From Alistipes montrealensis (lineage in GTDB: Bacteria > Bacteroidota > Bacteroidia > Bacteroidales > Rikenellaceae), in NCBI RefSeq assembly GCF_018362775.1, contig NZ_JAGYXY010000004.1:109630-173629 (forward strand): a DNA stretch of 64,000 nt. The letters run 5' to 3'. Below the pieces are notes generated by a model. The model had not been told where the DNA came from, ran no database searches, and saw only the letters and a list, made by a program, of their open reading frames with translations. Positions 51,854 through 60,184 of this stretch are shown piece after piece. The position numbers and the translations under genes were made by a program. The stretch's first letter is position 1. Every line of letters starts with the position of its first letter.

Positions 51854-51883
51854 CAAATATAATACCTTCGAGGGCTTTTGCAA
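51854..51883 (-). promoter_or_regulatory. Promoter of the HsmA-DoxX-YjbQ operon
   Basis: On the minus strand TTG (51881-51883) and TATATTTG (51854-51861) are 19 bases apart. It faces away from the Crp promoter about 30 bases to the right. Confidence 0.7.
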
Positions 51884-51912
51884 CAGCGGCGGCCCGACAA
51901 TGTGCAGGCGGG

Positions 51913-51944
51913 TTTGGCGTTGCGCGCTCCTTGCGCTATCTTTG
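51913..51944 (+). promoter_or_regulatory. Promoter of the Crp-family gene, abutting its ATG
   Basis: TTTG at 51913-51916 and TATCTTTG at 51937-51944 match both elements with a 20-base spacer. The ATG is only five bases after the -7 box, so the mRNA is expected to be leaderless. Confidence 0.8.
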
Positions 51945-51949
51945 CAGGG

Positions 51950-52510
51950 ATGAATTTCAACCGTTATATCCCGGAGTCGGAATTTTCCGAACTGGCGGAT
52001 TTCATTCGCCGGGAAGGTGCTGTGCGGCATTTGGCCCGCGGCGAACGGCTTTCCGCACAGGGCTTCCGCATCCATCGCTGCGGGCTGGTCGTGCGTGGCG
52101 CATTCCGTTATGTACATGCCGCTGCCGCCGGGGAAGGACATGTCGTAGGGTATGCCTTTGCCGGGGAGTTCGTCGGCGACTATATTTCGATGTGCAACGG
52201 GACGCCCTCGCAGGTCATGATCGAAGCGATGTGCGATGCGGAAACCCTGCTGGTTCCGGGCGAACGGCTCGAAGCCTTTTACCGCACCGATGCCGCCCGC
52301 GAACGGTTGGGACGCACGTTTGCCCAGCATATGCTGGCCGAGGTCTACGAGCGTCTGCTGGACCGCTGTGCCGCTTCCCCGCAGCAGCGTTACAAGGCCT
52401 TGCTGGAACGCTGTCCGGACCTGCTGCAACTCGTTCCCCTGCGTGAACTGGCCTCCTACCTGGGAGTGCGTCCCGAGACCCTGAGCCGTATCCGCCGCCG
52501 GATTCTCTGA
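51950..52510 (+). CDS. Crp/Fnr-family transcriptional regulator
   Basis: The 186-residue regulator has a cyclic-nucleotide-binding-like beta-barrel (about 15-120) and a C-terminal helix-turn-helix (PLRELASYLGVRPETLSRIRRRI, about 163-185). No Fe-S cysteine cluster of the Fnr type is seen. It is divergent from the HsmA-DoxX-YjbQ operon and is followed 53 bases later by an SDR enzyme gene. The likely targets are these neighbours. The ligand is unknown. Confidence 0.92.
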   Translation: MNFNRYIPESEFSELADFIRREGAVRHLARGERLSAQGFRIHRCGLVVRGAFRYVHAAAAGEGHVVGYAFAGEFVGDYISMCNGTPSQVMIEAMCDAETLLVPGERLEAFYRTDAARERLGRTFAQHMLAEVYERLLDRCAASPQQRYKALLERCPDLLQLVPLRELASYLGVRPETLSRIRRRIL

Positions 52511-52550
52511 TTTCTTGATCCGCGTCAAGCCTTTTTTCGTCCGAAGCCGT

Positions 52551-52558
52551 TAACTTTG
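52551..52558 (+). promoter_or_regulatory. -7 box abutting the SDR start codon
   Basis: TAACTTTG is a full match five bases before the ATG at 52564, again predicting a leaderless mRNA. No -33 element at the right distance is clear. Confidence 0.55.
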
Positions 52559-52563
52559 GCGCT

Positions 52564-53283
52564 ATGAAACGAGCGATTGTCATAGGGGCTACCTCCGGTA
52601 TAGGCCGTGCGGTGGCCGAACGTCTTGCGGCACAAGGATACCGCGTCGGTGTGACCGGGAGGCGCGAAGCCTTGCTGGCGGAACTGGCTGCCTCGAATCC
52701 GGGCGGCTTCTGTTATGCCGCGGCCGATATTGCCGACCCTGCCGCATCCTGTGCGGCGCTGGAACGCCTTGTCTCCTGCCTGGGCGGCCTGGACCTGTGT
52801 GTGGTGTCCGCCGGGACGGGCGACCTGAATTCCGGACTGGACTATGCGCTGGAAGAACCGGCTTTGCGGACCAACGTCGTGGGCTGGACGGCGGCGGTCG
52901 ACTGGGCTTATGGCCTGTTCGAGCGGCAGGGCTGCGGCCACCTGGTCGTCATCACGTCGGTCGGGGGCCTGCGCGGCGGCGGTGCGGCTCCGGCTTACAA
53001 CGCCTCGAAAGCCTACCAGATCAACTATGCCGAAGGCCTGCGGCAGCGGGCGGCAAAATCCAGTCGGACGGTCTGTGTGACCGATATCCGCCCCGGATTC
53101 GTGGCAACGGCCATGGCCAAGGGCGAAGGATTGTTTTGGGTGATGCCCGTCGGTAAGGCCGCCGACCAGATCGTGCGGGCCATCCGCCGCCGCCGTCCGG
53201 TGGCGGTTGTCACACGGCGCTGGCGGCTGCTTGCCTGGGTGCTGAAACACCTGCCAGAGTGTATTTACCGCAAAATGGGTTAA
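52564..53283 (+). CDS. Short-chain dehydrogenase/reductase
   Basis: A 239-residue SDR oxidoreductase. It has the cofactor motif GATSGIGRAVAERLA (TGxxxGIG-type, about 8-22), VVSAGTG in place of NNAG, and the catalytic Ser, Tyr and Lys in ITSVGGLRGGGAAPAYNASKA (Tyr and Lys in YNASK). The basic residues after the glycine motif suggest NADP(H). The substrate is unknown. A small membrane protein gene follows two bases after its stop. Confidence 0.93.
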   Translation: MKRAIVIGATSGIGRAVAERLAAQGYRVGVTGRREALLAELAASNPGGFCYAAADIADPAASCAALERLVSCLGGLDLCVVSAGTGDLNSGLDYALEEPALRTNVVGWTAAVDWAYGLFERQGCGHLVVITSVGGLRGGGAAPAYNASKAYQINYAEGLRQRAAKSSRTVCVTDIRPGFVATAMAKGEGLFWVMPVGKAADQIVRAIRRRRPVAVVTRRWRLLAWVLKHLPECIYRKMG

Positions 53284-53285
53284 TT

Positions 53286-53678
53286 GTGAATTGCTGGTTC
53301 CTTGCGGCCGGAGCACTGCTCGTCGCCGCATTCTTCGTACATGTGTTTTCGGGCAATCGCTTCTATTCGGTGGCGCGGCCCGATGCGGCGACTGCCCGTC
53401 CGGGAGCGTATGAGGCGTGGCTGATGGGCCGCTGCGGGGTTCAGATGATCTCGGTGGACCTGTTCCTGGCTGCGGTATTCCTGCTCCTGCTGGGAACGGG
53501 CGTCCTGCCCCGCAATTCGGCGCTCGAACTCTTGCTGTTGCTCGTGTTCGGCGGCTGGAGCGTCTTCTGGCTGGTGTCGCTCCTCTGTGAAAAAGCCGGA
53601 GGACGTTATTACCTCCGGCTGTGCCACTGGGCGTTGTTTTTCGCGCTCTTCCTGCTCCTGCTCGCAGGAATCTGCTGA
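53286..53678 (+). CDS. Small membrane protein, GTG start
   Basis: A 130-residue protein with four hydrophobic helices (about 3-20, 58-78, 83-103 and 112-130), not assigned to a family. The GTG at 53286 is used because the SDR stop ends at 53283 and no ATG is available before the first helix. The tight spacing indicates co-translation with the SDR gene. It ends five bases from the convergent ndpA-like gene. Confidence 0.75.
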   Translation: MNCWFLAAGALLVAAFFVHVFSGNRFYSVARPDAATARPGAYEAWLMGRCGVQMISVDLFLAAVFLLLLGTGVLPRNSALELLLLLVFGGWSVFWLVSLLCEKAGGRYYLRLCHWALFFALFLLLLAGIC

Positions 53679-53683
53679 CGCGC

Positions 53684-54724
53684 CTACTCCTCCTCTTCGT
53701 AGTAGACTTTATAGAACTTGCCCTTTTCGTCCTCGCCCTGTTCCAGCAGGTTGCGGTTGCCGTGGACGTAGATGTGGAAATTGCGGTCGAGCTTGATGAC
53801 GCTTTTGTAAGACCGCGCCTGCTTCTTGACCGCCGAATCCGAAATGCCGAATTCATCCTCGATGCGGATGTCGCGGTCCTGTTCGTACTCCTGCTTGAAA
53901 CGTGTGAAACTCTCCACGACCTCCGGCTGGCGGATCACCTTTTCCGAGAAGTCGTCCATCGAAAAACTGTCCTGCTCCTGGAAGTACTTCATCGTTTCGT
54001 TGAGCATCTCGGCCTGGTCGGCTTTCGAAACGTCGAACTCCTTCGACAGGTGTTTCGTGACGTATTTCTTGCACATGGCCAGCGTGTTGTGCGTATTGTG
54101 GTAGTTGTCCTGCCGCTGGCGTACGCGCAGGAAATCGTCGATCCAGTAGCGGGCTTCGGTGCGGTTGGTGTTGTCGACGATGCAGACCGCAAAACCCGCT
54201 TCGCGCTCGATGTTGAAGACGACGCACCCCTTGTCCAGCCGCTTGATGTCGATGCCCTCGCGGGCTGCGATGTGTACGCCTCCGGGCTCGTGCTCGACAT
54301 CGAGGAACGTGTCGCGCGTCTCGGACTTGAACAGTCCCACGGCGTCGGTGCGTTCGCCGCCGAAACTGCAATCGGCGAAGTAGACTACGTAAAATTCGCC
54401 GCCCTTGATCTGCGGGTGCATGCCGCTTTCGTAGAGGTGCTTGGCGAGGCTCACCGAGTGCTCGTGGAGCGCCCCGGGATCGTCGAATATCTTGCAGACG
54501 AAATTCCAGACCTCGTTGCACGTGAGGTCGGTCTCGTGGTAGAGGTTGTAGCACTCTTCGGACTTGAACCCGTCCAGGAAATAGGCTGTGAGCGTACGCA
54601 TCAGCCCCTCGTCGGCGACCTGTGCGGAGAGTTCGGGCGAGGCCATCAGCGGTTCGTCCTTCGATTTGTTGCCGACGACGTGTACGGCCAGCGCTTCGAT
54701 GCGGGTATCTTCGGTATAGAGCAT
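53684..54724 (-). CDS. Nucleoid-associated protein (NdpA/YejK family)
   Basis: The 346-residue protein matches the NdpA/YejK nucleoid-associated family: the start with VVGNKSKDEPL, then FYVVYFADCSF-like core strands, and the C-terminal SYKSVIKLDRNFHIYVHGNR segment. In E. coli such proteins are bound to the nucleoid; the role in Bacteroidetes is unclear. It has its own promoter and is convergent with the SDR gene pair. Confidence 0.9.
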   Translation of the reverse strand: MLYTEDTRIEALAVHVVGNKSKDEPLMASPELSAQVADEGLMRTLTAYFLDGFKSEECYNLYHETDLTCNEVWNFVCKIFDDPGALHEHSVSLAKHLYESGMHPQIKGGEFYVVYFADCSFGGERTDAVGLFKSETRDTFLDVEHEPGGVHIAAREGIDIKRLDKGCVVFNIEREAGFAVCIVDNTNRTEARYWIDDFLRVRQRQDNYHNTHNTLAMCKKYVTKHLSKEFDVSKADQAEMLNETMKYFQEQDSFSMDDFSEKVIRQPEVVESFTRFKQEYEQDRDIRIEDEFGISDSAVKKQARSYKSVIKLDRNFHIYVHGNRNLLEQGEDEKGKFYKVYYEEEE

Positions 54725-54747
54725 TGTTCGGATTGTTTAACGGACGA

Positions 54748-54755
54748 CAAAGATG
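54748..54755 (-). promoter_or_regulatory. -7 box of the NdpA-like gene
   Basis: On the minus strand this reads CATCTTTG (seven of eight matches), 23 bases before the ATG. Confidence 0.5.
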
Positions 54756-54792
54756 CGCATTTTTTGTCTCCCGGGCAAGTCCCGGAGCCAAT

Positions 54793-54825
54793 AAAAAGGC
54801 CGGAACCCCTCGGGGCTCCGGCCTT
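54793..54825 (-). terminator. Terminator of the GH2 beta-galactosidase gene
   Basis: A 14-bp stem with one A-C mismatch (54796-54809 / 54812-54825) and a run of Ts on the minus strand lies 16 bases after the GH2 stop. Confidence 0.9.
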
Positions 54826-54841
54826 GGTCGTGTACGACGGC

Positions 54842-57800
54842 CTATAAGCGGGTCGCAGGTGCGATCTTCACGCGGAAGGTGTAGTCGGCATAGGGAATCC
54901 GGTACTCGGGCAGCGGCAGTGCGCCCCACGAGTTGATGCACGCCAGTCCGTACTGTACCTTGTCGAGGCATACCGAAACACACTCCTGTTTTTCGACTTC
55001 GGGCGAATGCCCCTGGCGTTTTACGGCTCCTTCGTCGAGCGACTCCTGCGAATAATGGAGCGCCGAGGCCGAGAACGGAGCGTCGGAGGTCACTGTGAGC
55101 CCGCGTCCGCCGATGTCCGAGAGATGCCACCACCTCAGGTCGCTCTTCGTGCCGGTCTCCTGCGGGCGGATGTAGGGGTAGAACTGATCGTCGACGCTCT
55201 GGCGGTAGAGTCCCACGAAAGCCGACGATTTGCGGTCGGCGTAGTTCTCGCCCGGGCCGCGGCCGTAGTATTGCAGGCGGTCGAATCCGGCGGGCATTTC
55301 GAGGCGCATGCCGAAGCGGAACATGTCGGGGACCTCGACGCCCGTCGCAGCGTGCAGCGACTGGGCGATGGTGAGGGCTCCCGTGTTGTCGACGGCATAT
55401 TCGATCTCCAGCGTAGCCTGTACCTGCGGCATTTCGTAGCCGGCTTTCACCGTCACCACGCCGCCGGCCTCCGAGTGGGTCAGCGTCTTGAGTTTCATCT
55501 CCGGCTGTTTCCAGACCGCCATTTTGTTTTGCAGCCCGGCGCCGAAATCGTTGTCGGTCGGTGCGCGCCAGAAGTTGGGACGCAGCGTCGAACCGTCGGC
55601 AAGGTAATCCATGCCGCGGACCTCGTAGCGGGTGATGAAGCCCGTGTGACGGTTGAAGTCGAGCCGTACGCCGTTGCCCGAGACGATCAGGAAATCGTTG
55701 TGGTTGTCCGCCGCAGTGAGGGCTTCCCCTTCGGGAACGGATTTCGCCGCAGGCGCCGCGAAGGCGTATTCGCGGATCGGCAACTGGGCGCGCGCTGCGA
55801 TGTGGCCTGCGGGCAGGACGCCTTCGGCGGCTTTGAGTTTATAAGCCACGTCGAGCAGCAGTTCGCCTTCGGCGGGCAGTCTCGCCGGGTCGTAGGGGAG
55901 TACGATCCGGGCAGTCTGCTGCGGTGCGGCTTTCACTTCGGCGACAACGCCCCGTTGTACGGGAACTCCGTTGCACAGCACCTCCCAGTGGAGGTCGTAA
56001 TTCGCGAGGTCGCGGAAGAAGTTCTCGTTGAGGACTTCGACGGCGTTTTTCTCCTTGTCGTCGGCCCATGTGGTCCAGATCGACTGGTAGTAGTAGCATA
56101 CCTCTTCCATGTGGGGATTCGGAATCCGGTCGGGTCCGATCAGGCCGTTGTCGCAGAAGTTGAAATCAGAGGGATCGTACGGGTTCCAGTCGCCTCCGTA
56201 GCCGTAAACCGTCACGCCGCCGCGGCCCTTCTTGTGCAGCGACTGGTCCACGAAGTCCCAGATAAATCCGCCCTGGTAGCGGGGCTCGCGCCGGATCAGG
56301 TCCCAATACTCCTTGAATCCGCCCATCGAATTGCCCATGGCGTGGGCGTATTCGCACTGGATCAGCGGTTTCGAAGGATTCTCGGCGAGGTATTTCTCAC
56401 ACTGTTCGTAGCTCCAGTACATCGGGCAGATGATGTCGGTGTTGCGGCTGCCGGGCGAATAGACGGCCCGTTCGTGGTGGATCGGGCGTGTCGGGTCGTA
56501 TTGCTTGATCCAGTCGTAGCAGGCGTCGAAGTTGGGACCGTCGCCCGCCTCGTTGCCCAGCGACCAGATGATCACCGACGGGTGGTTGATGCTGCGGATC
56601 ACGTTGCGTTCGTTGCGTTCCAGGTGTGCCTTGGCATAGAGCGGGTTCTTGGCCAGCGTCTTTTCGCCGTAGCCCATGCCGTGCGATTCGATATTGGCCT
56701 CGGCGACCACGTAAATACCGTATTCATCGCAGAGCGAGTACCAACGGGCATCGTCGGGGTAGTGGCAGGTGCGCACGGCGTTGATGTTGTTCTCCTTCAT
56801 GATGCGGATGTCCTGCAACATGCGTTCTTCGGAGACGTAATAGCCGTAGTCGGGATCCATTTCATGCCGGTTCGCGCCCTTGATCAGCACCGGTTGGCCG
56901 TTGACCAGCAACTGTCCGCCGGCGATTTTCACGTCGCGGAATCCGATCCGGAGCGGAATAACCTCGATCACTTCGCCCGCGGCCGAGCGGAGGGTGGCTG
57001 TCAGGTCGTAGAGCACGGGTGTCTCGGCGCTCCACAGCGCGATTTTCCCGGCGTCGAGCGTGCAGCGCTCCTCCTCTTTGGCGACGCGCAACTGCTGTGA
57101 GGCGACGCTGTGGCCCTCGGCATCGGTAAGCGTCAGTTCGACGCTGCACCCCCGCGCCTGCTTGGGGAAGGTGGTTTTAACCGTCACGGTTCCCGAAGCG
57201 TAGTCTTCCGACGGTACGGCGTTGACTTGGATGTCGGTGATCCGGCGTTTGTCGCGCGCATAGAGGTAACAGTCGCGGCCTACGCCCGAAAGACGGAAGA
57301 AATCCTGGTCTTCGAGGTAGGAGCCGTCGCACCAGCGGAAAACCTGGAATGCGATCAGGTTCTTGCCGGGTTTCACGTAGGGCGTGAGGTCGAACTCAGC
57401 CTCCAGTTTGCTGTCCTCGCTGTAACCCACATAACGGCCGTTGACCCAGAGGTAGATGTTCGAGGTCACCGAGCCGAAATGTGCGACGATCTGCTTGCCC
57501 GCCCATGCAGCCGGGATGTCGATCGTACGGCGGTAGGAACCCACGTGGTTTTGCTCGACGGGAACGTGCGGCGGATCGTTCTTGAACCAGCCCCTCCAGG
57601 CATATCCGACGTTGAGGTAGACCGGGTCGCCGTAACCGTTCAGTTCCCAGAGTCCCGGAACCTGCATGTCGTTCCAGCCTTTGTCGTTGAATCCGACCTG
57701 GAAAAAGTCCGTCGGACGCTGGTCGGCATTGCGCACCCAGTTGAATTTCCAGTTTCCGTTCAGCGTAACGAACCGTTCCGAGCGGGTTTTGTCACCGGCC

Positions 57801-57952
57801 TGTGCCGCCACGGGCGATTCATAGGCAAAGTAGGCGGCGTGCATCGGCATCCGGTTCACGGCATTCACACCGGCATCCTGCCATTCGTTGTTTTGCGCGC
57901 CCGCCGTCAGCGCAGTCGCTACGGCCAGCCAGCATAAGAGGGTTTTCTTCAT
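54842..57952 (-). CDS. Secreted GH2 beta-galactosidase
   Basis: The 1036-residue enzyme is LacZ-like with a signal peptide (1-19). It has a jelly-roll domain (about 60-235), an Ig-like domain (about 237-340), the catalytic barrel (about 342-640) with acid/base Glu468 in SLGNEAG and nucleophile Glu534 in IQCEYAHAMGNS, another Ig-like domain and a C-terminal beta-sandwich (about 750-1030). It should remove beta-galactose from oligosaccharides in the periplasm. It lies 256 bases downstream of the GH110-like gene in the same orientation, the natural next step after that enzyme exposes beta-galactose. It probably has its own promoter. Confidence 0.96.
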   Translation of the reverse strand: MKKTLLCWLAVATALTAGAQNNEWQDAGVNAVNRMPMHAAYFAYESPVAAQAGDKTRSERFVTLNGNWKFNWVRNADQRPTDFFQVGFNDKGWNDMQVPGLWELNGYGDPVYLNVGYAWRGWFKNDPPHVPVEQNHVGSYRRTIDIPAAWAGKQIVAHFGSVTSNIYLWVNGRYVGYSEDSKLEAEFDLTPYVKPGKNLIAFQVFRWCDGSYLEDQDFFRLSGVGRDCYLYARDKRRITDIQVNAVPSEDYASGTVTVKTTFPKQARGCSVELTLTDAEGHSVASQQLRVAKEEERCTLDAGKIALWSAETPVLYDLTATLRSAAGEVIEVIPLRIGFRDVKIAGGQLLVNGQPVLIKGANRHEMDPDYGYYVSEERMLQDIRIMKENNINAVRTCHYPDDARWYSLCDEYGIYVVAEANIESHGMGYGEKTLAKNPLYAKAHLERNERNVIRSINHPSVIIWSLGNEAGDGPNFDACYDWIKQYDPTRPIHHERAVYSPGSRNTDIICPMYWSYEQCEKYLAENPSKPLIQCEYAHAMGNSMGGFKEYWDLIRREPRYQGGFIWDFVDQSLHKKGRGGVTVYGYGGDWNPYDPSDFNFCDNGLIGPDRIPNPHMEEVCYYYQSIWTTWADDKEKNAVEVLNENFFRDLANYDLHWEVLCNGVPVQRGVVAEVKAAPQQTARIVLPYDPARLPAEGELLLDVAYKLKAAEGVLPAGHIAARAQLPIREYAFAAPAAKSVPEGEALTAADNHNDFLIVSGNGVRLDFNRHTGFITRYEVRGMDYLADGSTLRPNFWRAPTDNDFGAGLQNKMAVWKQPEMKLKTLTHSEAGGVVTVKAGYEMPQVQATLEIEYAVDNTGALTIAQSLHAATGVEVPDMFRFGMRLEMPAGFDRLQYYGRGPGENYADRKSSAFVGLYRQSVDDQFYPYIRPQETGTKSDLRWWHLSDIGGRGLTVTSDAPFSASALHYSQESLDEGAVKRQGHSPEVEKQECVSVCLDKVQYGLACINSWGALPLPEYRIPYADYTFRVKIAPATRL

Positions 57953-58154
57953 CGGTTATTTTGTTTTTTAAGGTTTAAGCGGATGTCGGGCGGTTCCTGT
58001 CGCTGAACGGTCAGTGCGGCCCGATTGGGTAAATTTCGTAAAAATGAAGGGAAACTCCAAAATATAGTGCCTGAAAACAATGGCTTTTGAGCATTTACGA
58101 TCTGTTTTTGCCGAAAAAATGTAAAAGGCCGGTTTTAAGGGGTGCATAAAAAGC

Positions 58155-58198
58155 GCGATTCTGCCCGGAGCCGGACAAAATCACGCTGGCGGAATCGC
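58155..58198 (-). terminator. Possible terminator after the GH110-like gene
   Basis: GCGATTC (58155-58161) and GAATCGC (58192-58198) pair across a long loop that has its own CCGG pairing. T residues follow on the minus strand. It lies in the 256-base gap between the GH110-like and GH2 genes; the rest of the gap is A+T-rich, probably with the GH2 promoter. Confidence 0.45.
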
Positions 58199-58208
58199 TT
58201 TTAAGCGA

Positions 58209-60086
58209 CTATCGTTTTTTGAGGCCCGGACGCGTTGCGGCCTTGTTCCAGACGACCTTGTAGGGCGATCCCGGAGATACTTTCACCTCGCGTTTGTCCA
58301 TGTTCTCGACGCTGATGGTTTTGCCGAGGACTTCGCCGACGAATTTGTTGTCGAGTATCTTCACATTTTTGGATGCGTCGATCGTGATTCCGGCTTTGCG
58401 CGGATGCCACGGACGGAATTCATAGCTTCGTTCGATCGTGTTGCCGCAGAAGGAGAGCCCGTCGACAGAGGTCGCGTAGAGGACCGGGTAATCGGCCGCA
58501 CAGAAATGGTTTTCCTCGATGCGGATGTTGCGGTGGAAGGGACGCGAAGGATCGGGTTCCGGAATTTCGGGCAGGATGGAGATGATCGCCTCGGTAAACT
58601 GGTACATGGACGAGAGACAGGAAGCGTCGAAGCGGTTCCCGCGGATCAGTACGTCTTTGACGGCTCCGCTTTCATACCAGTAGTTCGCATCCCCGGCGAT
58701 GAGGATCGCCGAGCCGCTGGACGCGAAAAAGTTGTTCTCGACGACGATTTTTCCGGGCGTGGAAACCAGCAGCCCGCGCGCGCGGTTGCTTAAAAAACGG
58801 CAGTTGCGAATCTCCACATCCGGCGTCCAGGTGCGATTTTCCAGCGCCATGCCCGCCTTGATTCCGGTGGAGAAAGGTTTCTCGGTTTCGAGGATAAACT
58901 CCCTGTCATTGAGTTTGGTAAATGATTTCGTAACATTCTCTTCCTCCGTGCACAGGGTTTTGTTGTCGATGAATCCGACGTTGTCCCCCGGGACGGCCCA
59001 CCTCAGGCCGACGCTCATCGACTCCATGAACCTGCATTTGATCTGGGTCGGGGAGAGTATTTCCGTGATGCGGACGCAGGTCCCGTGGATGTTGATGGGG
59101 TCGTCCATCAGGTACTGCCATTCGCAGTTATTGACCCGGATGTAGCCTTTGCAGCCCATGGCGTGGATGCCGTCGTCGTGGCCGCTGAAGTAGCGTCCTT
59201 TCGCCTTGTTCGGGACCACGTCGACATTGTCGAAACTCAGGTTTTCCGCATACTGGCACAGGATTCCGAGTCCGGCCGTATGGTGTATCGTGATGTCGTT
59301 CAGCGAGACATTGCGGCTTTCGTTGATGAATATTCCGGCGTGGTCGCGCTCGCCGTGGCGGAGTGCCAGGATATTGCCGGCTTTCGGATAGCGCCCGAAT
59401 CCTCCGTCGCGCTGAATCCGGACAACGCCCGGAACCAGCTCGGCCGCTTTGTATTGATACCATTTGCCGCCCAGGGCCTGGTCGCCGTTCTGGATGACCC
59501 CGGTGTATACGTCGAGTTCCATCATCCGTGTCACAGCGCTCTTCCAGCCTTCGCCGACGAATACGAGTTTGCCGTTCTCGATCAGGTAGGGATATTTGCA
59601 GGGGTCGATACGGAGGTCGAAATAATCCGTCCCGACTCCGGTAACTTCTCCCTGTCCCATCAGCGGAACATCCCAGTCGACCGTGAAATTTTTCAGGACC
59701 GCGTTGCTGCAATTGTCGAGCGTAACGGGCTGGATGCGGTCGTGCATGATAAATTCCGATCCGCCGCCGTCGAGCGTAATGCCGTCGATTCCCTCGAAAA
59801 ACACCGCCAGACGTTTGGGGTTGATATCCGAGGTGTTCGACTCGTGGTAATCCCGTTCGATGGCATGCTGGGGCCAGAAATCGTAGCGGCCTTTCGGGAA
59901 AAAGAGGACGCTTCCCGGTTTGGCCTTACACATTTTTACGGCTTCGTTGACGAATGGCGTCGCATTGACCCGCGAATCGGGCCGGAGCCCGAGTTGTGTG
60001 ATGCGGATCGTGTCTGCGGCAGGCGGTGCGGCGCTTGCCGACAAAAATAAAAGCAAAAACAGGGATATCGCTCCGAAGGTCTTCAT
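58209..60086 (-). CDS. GH110-like alpha-1,3-galactosidase (parallel beta-helix)
   Basis: The 625-residue protein has a signal peptide (about 1-20) and a right-handed beta-helix. The pair HDDGIHAMGC (Asp304/Asp305) and MDDPINIHGT (Asp328/Asp329) matches where GH110 enzymes keep their catalytic aspartates, with the expected 24-residue separation. GH110 enzymes remove terminal alpha-1,3-galactose from blood-group-B antigen and, in one subfamily, linear alpha-Gal structures. It lies between a SusD gene (98 bases upstream) and a GH2 beta-galactosidase. Another beta-helix polysaccharidase is the main alternative. Confidence 0.85.
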   Translation of the reverse strand: MKTFGAISLFLLLFLSASAAPPAADTIRITQLGLRPDSRVNATPFVNEAVKMCKAKPGSVLFFPKGRYDFWPQHAIERDYHESNTSDINPKRLAVFFEGIDGITLDGGGSEFIMHDRIQPVTLDNCSNAVLKNFTVDWDVPLMGQGEVTGVGTDYFDLRIDPCKYPYLIENGKLVFVGEGWKSAVTRMMELDVYTGVIQNGDQALGGKWYQYKAAELVPGVVRIQRDGGFGRYPKAGNILALRHGERDHAGIFINESRNVSLNDITIHHTAGLGILCQYAENLSFDNVDVVPNKAKGRYFSGHDDGIHAMGCKGYIRVNNCEWQYLMDDPINIHGTCVRITEILSPTQIKCRFMESMSVGLRWAVPGDNVGFIDNKTLCTEEENVTKSFTKLNDREFILETEKPFSTGIKAGMALENRTWTPDVEIRNCRFLSNRARGLLVSTPGKIVVENNFFASSGSAILIAGDANYWYESGAVKDVLIRGNRFDASCLSSMYQFTEAIISILPEIPEPDPSRPFHRNIRIEENHFCAADYPVLYATSVDGLSFCGNTIERSYEFRPWHPRKAGITIDASKNVKILDNKFVGEVLGKTISVENMDKREVKVSPGSPYKVVWNKAATRPGLKKR

Positions 60087-60184
60087 TTTATACAGTTTTT
60101 AGTTTTTATAGCAATCAGGACGGGAGGCGTTCCCGGAACATTGCATACCCGGCAAACATTCCTCCCGTCTATTAATTTGCTTGT

